Of a DNA stretch of 64,000 nt, positions 1 through 9,215 are shown one piece after another. Positions within the stretch are counted from its first letter, which is position 1; every line of letters starts with the position of its first letter. The stretch covers positions 217,943 to 281,942 of the forward strand of contig NZ_PPTF01000068.1 in NCBI RefSeq assembly GCF_002902845.1, in the 5' to 3' direction. This DNA is from Chromobacterium sinusclupearum (lineage in GTDB: Bacteria; Pseudomonadota; Gammaproteobacteria; Burkholderiales; Chromobacteriaceae). The position numbers and the translations under genes were made by a program. A model generated the notes under the pieces. The model worked only from the letters and a program-made list of their open reading frames with translations. It was not told the origin of the DNA and ran no database searches.

Positions 1-572
1 CGGTGATGGGCCAGGTGGACCAAGCCTCGCAGGCCTTCCGCGACAGCACCGAGGCCATCGGCCACCTGACCGGCCAGATCCGCGACATCGCCGAGCAGAC
101 CAATCTATTGGCGCTGAACGCGGCCATCGAGGCGGCGCGCGCCGGAGAAACCGGCCGCGGCTTCGCCGTGGTGGCGGACGAGGTGCGCAAATTGGCGGAA
201 AACTCGGCCAAAGCCGCCAGCGAAATCAAGATGGTGACCGAACGCCTGAACCAGAACGCCCACTCGGTGGGCGCGACGGTGCAGAGCGGCATCGACGCCA
301 CGCGGCAGAGCCGCAGCACGATGGAGACGGTGATCGCCAATCTGCAGGCAGCCAACGACAGCGTGCAGGAAGCCAGCGGCGGCGTCGGCCAGATCCGCGA
401 CGCCATTTCCGAACAGAAAAGCGTCTGCAACAGCATCGCAGGCAGCTTCGAAACCGTGTCGCAGATGGTGGCCGACAATACCGAGGCCGCCAGCGAACTG
501 CATGGCGCGGTGCTCAGCCTGAACGAACTGGCCGAGCACATGCGGCAAATGGTGGAAAAATTCCGCCTGTAG
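1..572 (+). CDS. Methyl-accepting chemotaxis protein, C-terminal part (gene begins before the window)
   Basis: This is the cytoplasmic signalling domain of a chemoreceptor, which controls the CheA/CheW kinase in response to a ligand sensed by the missing N-terminal part. The hairpin-tip signature [19 protein letters not shown] is present and is followed by [15 protein letters not shown], both diagnostic of the family. The rest is a long heptad-type coiled coil ending in EKFRL. The reading frame is open to the left edge, so sensor domain and membrane segments cannot be described. The stop codon TAG (570-572) lies inside a GTAGGGCGG repeat unit. Confidence 0.95.
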   Translation, partial: VMGQVDQASQAFRDSTEAIGHLTGQIRDIAEQTNLLALNAAIEAARAGETGRGFAVVADEVRKLAENSAKAASEIKMVTERLNQNAHSVGATVQSGIDATRQSRSTMETVIANLQAANDSVQEASGGVGQIRDAISEQKSVCNSIAGSFETVSQMVADNTEAASELHGAVLSLNELAEHMRQMVEKFRL

Positions 573-800
573 GGCGGAAGCCCGGCAAAGCCGGGCGTTC
601 CGCCAACCACGGCGGATCGCCCCTGCGGGGCATCCGCCCTACCTCTCAAACACGGGATGGACAGCATCCAGCCCGTAGGGCGGGTAGGCCCTGGCCTTGC
701 CCGCGCCATTCATGACGGCATCGGGTGAGAGGCCATAGGCGTTGGATCGACCCAAAAGCCCACCGCGCCGCGGGCAAGGCCTATGGCCTGCCCGCCCTAC
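569..800. repeat. Two GTAGGGCGG-type palindromic repeat pairs (REP/BIME-like)
   Basis: The gap between the two first genes is almost wholly repeat. Unit 569-604 starts GTAGGGCGGAAG and ends TTCCGCC around a GCCCGGC/GCCGGGC stem. Unit 610-641 runs the other way and ends ATCCGCCCTAC. A second, larger inverted repeat has arms at about 675-705 and 769-800, both with GTAGGGCGGG at the outer end. Nearly the same units recur at 59414-59500. Nothing protein-like is seen here. Confidence 0.8.
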
Positions 801-1453
801 ATTGCGAACGCGGGATGGGCGGCATCCAACCGGAAACGTACCAGCGAGCCGGCATGCGGTGCCAGCTCGCGCGCCAGCCAGTCCATGCCGGCCGCGCCGG
901 ACGGGAAGCCGGCATCCGGGCGCTCGCTGACGAACACCACATTACGGCTGGTTTCGTCGAGCTTGAAACGATCGGACTCCAGCCAGTTCAAGCAGCGGCA
1001 CACCACTTCGCCGTCGCCGTTAAGCCATGCCGCTTCGTGTGGCTGCGGCTGTTCGGCTTCCGTTTTGCCCAGCGGCAAAAAGCTTTCGTCGCCGCGCGCC
1101 AGATCCAGCCGCAATTCGCCGCCTAGCTTGTCGATGTCCTCGCCGCCAAACGGCGCCAGGCTCTGCAAAGAGGCCTGGTTGTACAGGTCCACCAGCGGCA
1201 GGATGCGGCGCAACTTGTCTTTTTGCGCCGACTTGACCAGATACTCCAACGAGCAGCGCGCCTTCTTGTCGCCCGGCAACTCACGGTACAAGGCCTTCCA
1301 GCGCTGCAGCAGCGCATCCAGATCAACGTCCGGCTCCGGCAAGGCCAGCACGGCGGCAGGCAGCGCCGCCTGGTTCACACCCAGCGCCAGCAAACCCTCC
1401 ACCTCCATTCCCGGCAACCGTCCCAACACAGCCTGGCTCAACGCGACGCGCAT
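797..1453 (-). CDS. B3/B4 (tRNA-binding/editing fold) domain protein
   Basis: This 218-residue protein resembles the free-standing relatives of the B3/B4 domain of phenylalanyl-tRNA synthetase beta chain. The family core is visible as KARCSLEYLVKSAQ, then LPLVDLYNQASL and FGGEDIDKLGG, and near the C-terminus a CRCLNWLESDRF stretch followed by TRNVVFVSE-type sequence (SRNVVFVSE here). The family is thought to act on amino acids or aminoacyl-tRNA, but no function is proven for stand-alone members. It is a single gene, with no operon partner. Its last codons and TAG stop fall inside a GTAGGGCGG repeat, so the C-terminal five or so residues are probably repeat-derived. Confidence 0.75.
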   Translation of the reverse strand: MRVALSQAVLGRLPGMEVEGLLALGVNQAALPAAVLALPEPDVDLDALLQRWKALYRELPGDKKARCSLEYLVKSAQKDKLRRILPLVDLYNQASLQSLAPFGGEDIDKLGGELRLDLARGDESFLPLGKTEAEQPQPHEAAWLNGDGEVVCRCLNWLESDRFKLDETSRNVVFVSERPDAGFPSGAAGMDWLARELAPHAGSLVRFRLDAAHPAFAM

Positions 1454-1555
1454 TTCGCTCTCCCTTTTCGCTATCGATGGCTCATGCTAGCCAAACGCTG
1501 GCGCAGCGGGAAACGAAAGCTTTTAATGGGGCATAAGCATGCCGCGCCGCCATGC

Positions 1556-1581
1556 AAAACAGCCCGGCGGACCGGGCTGTT
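1556..1581 (-). terminator. Rho-independent terminator of glpD
   Basis: A perfect 10-base stem AACAGCCCGG/CCGGGCTGTT with a 4-base loop lies just after the glpD stop codon, with a short T-rich tail on the minus strand. Confidence 0.75.
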
Positions 1582-1601
1582 GCCATGGCGAATCAGGACG
1601 A

Positions 1602-3113
1602 TCAGGCGCTCAAGGCTTCGCGCGAGGATTGCGAACGGGCGGCCAGCCAGGCGTCGATCACCTTGTCGGCATAGGCCGGCAGATGCAATTTCAGCTTGGA
1701 ACGGCGCCACAGGATGTCCTCGCTGCGCGTCGCCCATTCGGCGTCCACCAGATACTGCAGCTCGGCTTCATACAGGCCGGGCAGGATTTCCGCGCCCAGG
1801 TCGGCCAGGGCATTCGCCTGGCCGATCAGCTTGGCCACGCGCGTGCCGTAGGCGCGGGCCCAGCGTTCCGCCAGCTCCGCCGGCAGCCACGGGTGGCGCT
1901 GCGTCAAATCGCGCAGGAAGCGGCCGAAGTCGGCGCCCGGCATGTCGCCGCCCGGCAGCGGCGCGTCGGCGGTCCAGGTGGCCTTGTGGTTGCCGAGCAA
2001 GGGCGCGAGCTTGTCCACAGACTCTTCCGCCAGCTTGCGGAAAGTGGTGATCTTGCCGCCGAACACCGACAGCAGCGGCGCGCCTTGGGTATCCATTTCC
2101 AGCGCGTAATCGCGGGTAACGCTGGAAGCGTTGTCCGAGGCGTCGTCCAGCAGCGGGCGCACGCCGGAATAGGTGGACAGCACATCGGCCGGCGAGATCT
2201 GGCTGTGGAAATAGCGGTTGCTCATTTCGCACAGGTAGGCGATTTCGCTGTCATCTATCGCCACCTGGCCCGGATCGCCCTGGTATTCGACGTCGGTGGT
2301 GCCGATCAGGGTGAATTCCTTCTCGTACGGAATGGCGAAGATGATGCGCTTGTCCGGGTTCTGGAAGATGTAGGCGAACGGGTGGTCGAAGATTTTCTTG
2401 ACCACGATGTGGCTGCCCTTGACCAGGCGGATGGACTTGCTGGACGGCATGGCCAGCTTGTCTTCGATCAGGCTCTGCACCCACGGGCCGGCGGCGTTGA
2501 CCAGCGCGCGCGAACGCACTTCGAAGCGGCTGCCGTCCTCGCGCTGCAGCGTGGTCAGCCAGTGTTCGCCGTCGCGGCGCGCCGCCACGCAAGCGGTGCG
2601 GGTGTAGACCTGGGCGCCGCGCTCGGCCGCGTCCATCACATTCAGCACCACCAGCCGCGCATCCTGCACCCAGCCGTCGGAATAGACGAAGCCGCGTTTG
2701 AAAGCGTCCTTCAGCGGCGCGCCGGATGGATGCTTGGCGAAGCTGACGGTTTCCGAACCGGGCAACACCTCGCGCTTGGCCAGATGGTCGTACAGGAACA
2801 GGCCGCAACGTATCATCCATTCCGGACGCTGGTCGCGCGCATGCGGCATGACAAAGCGCAGCGGCCAGATGATGTGCGGCGCCGCCTTCAGCAACACTTC
2901 GCGCTCCTGCAGCGCCTTGCGCACCAGGCCGAACTCGTAATATTCCAGATAGCGCAGGCCGCCGTGTATCAGCTTGGTGCTGGCCGAGGAGGTGTGCGAA
3001 GCCAGATCGTCCTTTTCGCACAGCGCCACCGACAGGCCGCGGCCAGCCGCGTCGCGCGCGATGCCGGCGCCGTTGATGCCGCCGCCGATCACCATCAAGT
3101 CGTATACCTTCAT
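1602..3113 (-). CDS. glpD: Aerobic glycerol-3-phosphate dehydrogenase
   Basis: This is the FAD-dependent, membrane-associated enzyme that oxidises sn-glycerol 3-phosphate to dihydroxyacetone phosphate and passes electrons to quinone. At 503 residues it matches GlpD length. The N-terminal FAD-binding Rossmann motif GGGINGAGIARDAAGRG begins at residue 10. It is followed by the family signature SSASTKLIHGGLRYLEYYEF, and later by WTADAPLPGGD-type C-terminal sequence. It is the last of the glpK-glpF-glpD set on this strand, separated from glpF by 257 bases that carry a possible own promoter with GlpR-like repeats. An AAGGAT sequence precedes the chosen ATG. Confidence 0.95.
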   Translation of the reverse strand: MKVYDLMVIGGGINGAGIARDAAGRGLSVALCEKDDLASHTSSASTKLIHGGLRYLEYYEFGLVRKALQEREVLLKAAPHIIWPLRFVMPHARDQRPEWMIRCGLFLYDHLAKREVLPGSETVSFAKHPSGAPLKDAFKRGFVYSDGWVQDARLVVLNVMDAAERGAQVYTRTACVAARRDGEHWLTTLQREDGSRFEVRSRALVNAAGPWVQSLIEDKLAMPSSKSIRLVKGSHIVVKKIFDHPFAYIFQNPDKRIIFAIPYEKEFTLIGTTDVEYQGDPGQVAIDDSEIAYLCEMSNRYFHSQISPADVLSTYSGVRPLLDDASDNASSVTRDYALEMDTQGAPLLSVFGGKITTFRKLAEESVDKLAPLLGNHKATWTADAPLPGGDMPGADFGRFLRDLTQRHPWLPAELAERWARAYGTRVAKLIGQANALADLGAEILPGLYEAELQYLVDAEWATRSEDILWRRSKLKLHLPAYADKVIDAWLAARSQSSREALSA

Positions 3114-3184
3114 TTGCCCGATCCTTGCTTATTCCGTCCTCGTCATTCTATCCACAATAGTTAACAAGGAACACAAATAAAACA

Positions 3185-3207
3185 TTTTTCGTTCGTTATT
3201 TTTCGTT
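3185..3207 (-). promoter_or_regulatory. Candidate GlpR operator upstream of glpD
   Basis: Two direct repeats of TTTTTCGTT (3185-3193 and 3199-3207 on the plus strand) with an extra TTCG between them lie about 75 bases before the glpD start. TTCG-containing half-sites are typical of DeoR/GlpR-family regulators, and a GlpR-like protein is encoded at 62950-63717. Binding itself is inferred. Confidence 0.45.
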
Positions 3208-3339
3208 TTTGCCACAGACACCGCAGAAGCGCGGCAAAAAAGCCAGAAATGGCGAAGGAAAGCGAGAGACAACTGCTTATGTAGGAAGGGATTTTTCCGA
3301 ATTCCAGCGCAGGCGAGAGAAACGAACAAAAAAGGAAAA

Positions 3340-3362
3340 ACGGCGCGCCGGGAGCGCGCCGT
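3340..3362 (-). terminator. Terminator between glpF and glpD
   Basis: On the minus strand a GC-rich stem (about 9 bases, GCGCGC core) is followed by a T-rich tail, eight bases after the glpF stop. It suggests that glpKF can be transcribed separately from glpD. Confidence 0.7.
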
Positions 3363-3370
3363 CGCACTGA

Positions 3371-4072
3371 TTACAGGGTGTAAGCCAGCGCCGCCAGCGT
3401 GCCGCCCAGCAGCGAACCGACCACCGGCACCCAGGCATAGCCCCAGTCACTGTCGCGCTTGCCCGGAATCGGCAGGATGGCGTGCATGATGCGAGGCGCC
3501 AGATCGCGCGCCGGGCTCATGGCGTAGCCGGTGGTGCCGCCCAGCGAGACGCCGATGCCCAGCACCAGCAGGGCCACCGGCAGCGCTTCGATCGCGCCCA
3601 GCGACATTTTCGGACCCACCATGGACAGGATGGCGAACACCAGCACGAAGGTGGCGACGATCTCGGACACCAGGTTGCCCGGCAGGCTGCGGATGGCCGG
3701 ACCGGTGCAGAATGTGGCCAGCTTGGTGTCGGCGCAATCGGTGGTTTCATAGTGCTTGCGGTAAATCAGCCACATCAGGCCGGCGCCGGCCATGCCGCCC
3801 AGCATCTGCGCCGCCACATAGCCCGGCACCTTGTCCCACGGGAACTTGCCGGCGACGGCCAAGGCCACCGACACCGCCGGGTTCAGGTGCGCGCCGCTGA
3901 TCGCGGCCACGCTGAACACGCCGACGAACACCGCCATCGCCCAGCCGAAGGCCACCACGATCAGGCCGCTGTTATGGCCCTTGGTGTTCTTCAGCAGCAC
4001 ATTGGCCACCACGCCGTTGCCCAGCAGCACCAGCAAGGCGGTGCCGATGAATTCGCCCATCAAAGGATTCAT
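3371..4072 (-). CDS. glpF: Glycerol uptake facilitator (aquaglyceroporin)
   Basis: This 233-residue MIP-family channel lets glycerol diffuse across the inner membrane. It has six hydrophobic membrane segments. The first pore box is canonical (SGAHLNPAVSVALA). The second, normally NPARD, reads SPARD (AMSPARDLAPR), so the conserved asparagine is replaced by serine; the codon is an unambiguous AGC. The aspartate and arginine after it, typical of glycerol facilitators, are kept. It sits 64 bases downstream of glpK, so the two are very likely cotranscribed. Function as a glycerol channel is likely from context; the effect of the serine is unknown. Confidence 0.9.
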   Translation of the reverse strand: MNPLMGEFIGTALLVLLGNGVVANVLLKNTKGHNSGLIVVAFGWAMAVFVGVFSVAAISGAHLNPAVSVALAVAGKFPWDKVPGYVAAQMLGGMAGAGLMWLIYRKHYETTDCADTKLATFCTGPAIRSLPGNLVSEIVATFVLVFAILSMVGPKMSLGAIEALPVALLVLGIGVSLGGTTGYAMSPARDLAPRIMHAILPIPGKRDSDWGYAWVPVVGSLLGGTLAALAYTL

Positions 4073-4136
4073 GATTGTCTCTTTCCAACTTTATCTAGGG
4101 ATGCCCGCCGCGCGCGGCGGCGGGTCTTAGGGGAGA

Positions 4137-5639
<1,503 letters not shown>

Positions 5640-5728
5640 TGTGTCTTCTCCTGATTGCCGGTAAGGCGGCTTGGTTAACAGCCGGGGATGTCAACGTTGC
5701 GTTGTATGTTGCTTTTTTTGCTTATGAC

Positions 5729-5747
5729 GTTCGTTTTATTTGCGAAC
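5729..5747 (-). promoter_or_regulatory. Candidate GlpR operator upstream of glpK
   Basis: The inverted repeat GTTCG-N9-CGAAC lies about 90 bases before the glpK start, with a further CGAAC at 5758-5762. The half-sites fit the TTCG/CGAA pattern of GlpR operators, although the spacing is wider than in the E. coli consensus. The assignment is inferred. Confidence 0.45.
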
Positions 5748-5844
5748 AATTCTATGCCCGAACAGACAGTTGTCAATAATTCGGTAAAAAAAAATACACT
5801 TTTCGGCGAAATCCAGCGCACCCGACAACAGGAAAATCATGAAA

Positions 5845-5866
5845 AATCATTTAATATCAAATGATT
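5845..5866. promoter_or_regulatory. Operator-like palindrome
   Basis: Perfect 8-base arms AATCATTT/AAATGATT around a 6-base AT-rich centre, immediately next to a second perfect palindrome. Its size and symmetry suit a dimeric regulator. The protein that might bind is unknown. Confidence 0.4.
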
Positions 5867-5868
5867 AA

Positions 5869-5893
5869 AAAATGTAGCGCAGCGCTACATTTT
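5869..5893 (-). terminator. Perfect palindrome with T-run, possible terminator of an unannotated minus-strand RNA
   Basis: Twelve-base arms AAAATGTAGCGC/GCGCTACATTTT meet at a single base. Read on the minus strand the stem is followed by six T residues, as in a Rho-independent terminator. No annotated minus-strand gene ends here, since glpK starts at 5639 further on, so it could end a small RNA or be an operator. Confidence 0.4.
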
Positions 5894-6388
5894 CACATCA
5901 AACAAGTGTGCCGCTCCAGATAGAATAAAAGACACGCGTTTCCCATTTCAGCAAGCAAGGTCCGGATAGATTCCCACGCCCGCGAGAAGGGAAATCCACA
6001 AATCCCGCTTTACAACAAGCATTTGCATGCGTTACAGGCAAATCAGCGCAAAGGAAAAAATAAGAAAATTATCGAAAATAAAGGCTGAGGAATTTCCGCC
6101 ACGCAAAGCCACAAAACGTTGTTTTATAATCAGAAACACACATTTACGTAGTTATGACGCTACACGCCGCTTATGGCAGCATGAATGGCGTCGCCGGATG
6201 CCAAGAGTTGGACCCAGCGCAAAAAAACCGCCGCGCCGCTGTGGCATCATCGCCGGTGAGGCCTTGCCGTCCGCCCAGCGGACACCCCTGCATTGCGACG
6301 TCCTGTCGCGCGCAGGGATTAAGCAGCGTCGGCCCACAACACGCAATCGCTCCTGATCAATCGGCCGGATGGGCCGCAAAGGACTGTC

Positions 6389-7795
6389 ATGCTTCGCAAC
6401 ACCAAAATTCTCGCCACGCTGGGACCTTCCTCCAGCACACCGGAACAAATCCTGGAATTGGCCCGCGCCGGGGTCAATATCTTCCGGCTCAATATGAGCC
6501 ACGGCAGTCATGACGACCATCGCGCCCGTCTGCAGGCGATCCGCGCCGCCGAACAGGCGCTGGACAGGCCGCTGGGCGTGGTGGTGGACCTGCAGGGTCC
6601 CAAACTGCGCATCGGCAAGTTCCCGCAGGCCACGCCGGTAAAAACCGGCGATCGCTATGAATTCGTGCTGGACGAGGTGCAGGGCGATGCCCAGCGCGCC
6701 ACGCTGCCGCACCCGGAGGCCTTCGCCGCGCTGCTGCCGGGCCACCGCATCCTGGTCAACGACGGCAAGCTGGCGTTCCACGTGGAACATGTGGAACCGC
6801 GCCGCATCGTCACTCGCGTGGAAGTCGGCGGCGAACTGTCCAGCAACAAGGGCTTCAACCTGCCGCACACCGTGCTGCCGCTGTCGGTCATCACCGAAAA
6901 AGACCGCAAAGACGCCGAATTCGCGCTGGCGGAAGGCGCGGACTGGCTGGCCATGTCCTTCGTGCAAACCGGCGCCGACGTCAAGGAGCTGCGCGACATC
7001 GTCGGCAAGCGCGTCGGCATCATTTCCAAGATCGAAAAACCGTCCGCGGTGGATGATCTGGACGCCATCGCCACGCTGTCCGACGCCGTCATGGTGGCGC
7101 GCGGCGACCTGGGCGTGGAGCTGCCGCCGGAAGACGTGCCGGTGGTGCAACGCAAGATCGTGCATCAGTGCCGCCACCTGGGCCGCCCGGTCATCGTCGC
7201 CACCCAGATGCTAGAATCGATGATCACCGCGCCGACGCCGACGCGCGCCGAAGCCAACGACGTGGCCACTGCCGTGTACGAAGGCGCGGACGCCGTCATG
7301 CTGTCGGCCGAAACCGCCGCCGGACAATATCCTCTGGAAGCGGTGCAGATCATGGACCGCATCATCCGCCGCGTGGAAAGCGCCCCGGATTACCGCAAGG
7401 TGATGGCGCTGGACTACAGCGTGGCGGACGAGCCGGACCGCACCGACGCCATTGCCGCCTGTGTGCGCAAAGTCGCCACGCTGCTGCCGGTCACCGTGTC
7501 GGTGGCCTTCACCACCAGCGGCTCCACCTGCATCTATCTGGCGCGCGAACGCCCGTCCACGCCGATACTGGGCATCTCGCCGAATCTGGCCACGGCGCGC
7601 CGCCTGTCGCTGGTATGGGGCGTGGTGGCCTACCATGGCCCGGACGCGGAAAACCTGGAGGACATGGTGGTGAAGACCACGTTCTGCGCCACCAAGCTGG
7701 GCCTGGCCCAACAGGGCAAGCCCATGGTGATCATCGCCGGCGTGCCTTTCGGCACCCCCGGCTCCACCAATCTGCTGCGCATCGTCTACCCGTAA
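6389..7795 (+). CDS. pyk: Pyruvate kinase
   Basis: Pyruvate kinase converts phosphoenolpyruvate and ADP to pyruvate and ATP, the last step of glycolysis. The 468-residue length fits. It begins KILATLGPSS, followed by NIFRLNMSHG with the substrate-site arginine and asparagine. Later come the active-site SKIEKP motif with the catalytic lysine, GDLGVELPPEDVP, and the ATQMLESM signature. The C-terminal domain is complete. It is monocistronic, with a strong terminator immediately after. Whether it is nearer PykA or PykF cannot be told by eye. Confidence 0.96.
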   Translation: MLRNTKILATLGPSSSTPEQILELARAGVNIFRLNMSHGSHDDHRARLQAIRAAEQALDRPLGVVVDLQGPKLRIGKFPQATPVKTGDRYEFVLDEVQGDAQRATLPHPEAFAALLPGHRILVNDGKLAFHVEHVEPRRIVTRVEVGGELSSNKGFNLPHTVLPLSVITEKDRKDAEFALAEGADWLAMSFVQTGADVKELRDIVGKRVGIISKIEKPSAVDDLDAIATLSDAVMVARGDLGVELPPEDVPVVQRKIVHQCRHLGRPVIVATQMLESMITAPTPTRAEANDVATAVYEGADAVMLSAETAAGQYPLEAVQIMDRIIRRVESAPDYRKVMALDYSVADEPDRTDAIAACVRKVATLLPVTVSVAFTTSGSTCIYLARERPSTPILGISPNLATARRLSLVWGVVAYHGPDAENLEDMVVKTTFCATKLGLAQQGKPMVIIAGVPFGTPGSTNLLRIVYP

Positions 7796-7816
7796 ACGCA
7801 AGCGGCGTAGGAAAGC

Positions 7817-7845
7817 AAAACGGAACCTGCGGGTTCCGTTTTTTC
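7817..7845 (+). terminator. Rho-independent terminator of pyk
   Basis: GGAACC-TGC-GGGTTCC stem flanked by AAAAC and GTTTTTT, 25 bases after the pyk stop. Confidence 0.9.
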
Positions 7846-7926
7846 ATGCGCGGCCCTGCGCGCCCTTCGTTGCGGCCGCTGCCGATACTATGCTGATACG
7901 GTAGCGAATCGTCCGGAACGTTAACG

Positions 7927-8691
7927 ATGCAGCGGCAATCCTTTCACGCATTCCTCACCATCCTGTTGTTGGCTATCTCGTGCTCCACCCGGGCCAGCGA
8001 AGCCTCTGGTCTGGTCATCAATTTCGATGCCAGCAACCCGCCGCTGATGTATGCGGCCAAGCAAGGGCCGGCGGGGCTTTACCCGGCTTTGATTTCCAAG
8101 GTTTGCGAACGCGCGGGCATCGCCGTCACGCTGCGCGCGGGATCTTGGCGTTTTGCCCTGCAGGAACTGCGCGACGGCCGCGCGGCCGCCGGCGGCATCA
8201 TCAAGACAGCCAGCCGCGAAAAGCAGTTCGACTTCAGCCAGCCCATCTTTCAGGAACGCGTGGTCATGGCCTATCCGGCGCAAGCGCCACGCTATCACAG
8301 CCTGGAAGATCTGTTCGGCAAACGCGTGGGCGTGATTGCGGGCTGGAGCTACGGCGACGCTTTCGACCTGGCGCGCAAAGAGGGCAAGCTGTTGGCATTC
8401 GACAGCGACAGCGACGCGCAAAACCTGCGCCAACTCAAATTGGGCAGGCTCGATGTGGTGCTGGGCATACGCGAATCGCTACAACTGGTGCTGCGCGAAG
8501 GCGGCTATCAGGATGTGACGCTGACACAGGAAACGCTGGTAAGCAATCTCTCTTACCTCGCCATCAACAAGACCTCACCGCAGCGCACGCTGCTGACGCG
8601 TTTCAATCAGGCGCTGGAAGCCATGCGCAAGGACGGCAGCTACGAGACGATCATGCGCGAGGTCTTGGCCGGCAAGCCGGCTGCGCCGTGA
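7927..8691 (+). CDS. Periplasmic amino-acid-type solute-binding protein (SBP_bac_3)
   Basis: A 254-residue exported protein of the family 3 solute-binding fold. The N-terminus is a signal peptide (hydrophobic core AFLTILLLAISC), with a possible but non-ideal lipobox at the cysteine. Family features follow: ASNPPLMYAAKQGPAGLYPAL near the N-terminus of the mature part, then KQFDFSQPIFQERVV and an LEDLFGKRVGVIAGWSYG hinge segment. No permease or ATPase gene is adjacent. It may therefore serve a distant transporter or a sensory role, like the many orphan members of this family. Confidence 0.8.
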   Translation: MQRQSFHAFLTILLLAISCSTRASEASGLVINFDASNPPLMYAAKQGPAGLYPALISKVCERAGIAVTLRAGSWRFALQELRDGRAAAGGIIKTASREKQFDFSQPIFQERVVMAYPAQAPRYHSLEDLFGKRVGVIAGWSYGDAFDLARKEGKLLAFDSDSDAQNLRQLKLGRLDVVLGIRESLQLVLREGGYQDVTLTQETLVSNLSYLAINKTSPQRTLLTRFNQALEAMRKDGSYETIMREVLAGKPAAP

Positions 8692-8710
8692 TAGCTCTGA
8701 TCCTGCCTCC

Positions 8711-9082
8711 TCAAAAACTATAAGTGCCCACTTCGATCAGATTGCCATCCGGGTCGTTGAAGTACACCGAGGTGATGGGCCCCATCGCGCCGCTGCGCGT
8801 CACCGGTCCCTCTACTATGGCCACGCCCTCCTGCTTCAGATGCGCCATCACCTCGGTCAGCGGGGAATCGGTGATCAGGCAGAGGTCGCCGGAACCAATC
8901 ACCGCATGATTGCGCGTCTCCTGGCCCAGGGTTTGCAGATTGATCTTCTGGTTGCCGAAGCGCAGCGCGCGGCGGCCGTTGCCGAAACTCACCGCCTCCA
9001 GCTTCAACACGCGTTGATAGAAAGCCACCGCGGCTTCGGTATCCCGTACCGTCAGGACAAGGTGGTCGATATGGCTGATCAT
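8711..9082 (-). CDS. VOC-family (glyoxalase/bleomycin-resistance fold) protein
   Basis: A 123-residue single vicinal-oxygen-chelate protein. The start MISHIDHLVLTVRD is typical and is preceded by a GGAG site; the open frame extends 13 codons further but that extension looks untranslated. The metal ligand histidine (IDHLVLTV) and the C-terminal acidic ligand region (YFNDPDGNLIEV) are in place. Members act as dioxygenases, isomerases, epoxide-opening or drug-binding proteins, so the substrate cannot be assigned. It lies convergent to the solute-binding protein gene. Confidence 0.85.
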   Translation of the reverse strand: MISHIDHLVLTVRDTEAAVAFYQRVLKLEAVSFGNGRRALRFGNQKINLQTLGQETRNHAVIGSGDLCLITDSPLTEVMAHLKQEGVAIVEGPVTRSGAMGPITSVYFNDPDGNLIEVGTYSF

Positions 9083-9215
9083 GCTGTCGCTCCAAAACAA
9101 TAGAGCTGTCCACACTGCCACAAAGCTGACGCCATGTCATGCCAAAAGCATCGACAAAAGACTGCGACGGCAGGGCCTGATATAGTCGTCTTTCCCACTT
9201 TTCCATGCCTAGCCC

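Larger units (their letters stand above)
5640..6388. other. Long AT-rich divergent intergenic region between glpK and pyk
   Basis: About 750 bases without a convincing gene. The short open frames here lack ribosome-binding sites and family features. It holds the glpK control region (5640-5770), two palindromes (5845-5866 and 5869-5893), and a TATAAT hexamer at 6125-6130 that could serve pyk or an unannotated RNA. The stretch 5680-6150 is strikingly AT-rich next to its surroundings. Confidence 0.6.

Noticed and set aside
6027..6356. A 109-codon open frame upstream of pyk
   Set aside because: It has no ribosome-binding site, its composition is not protein-like, and overlapping frames of similar length exist; it lies in the long control region.
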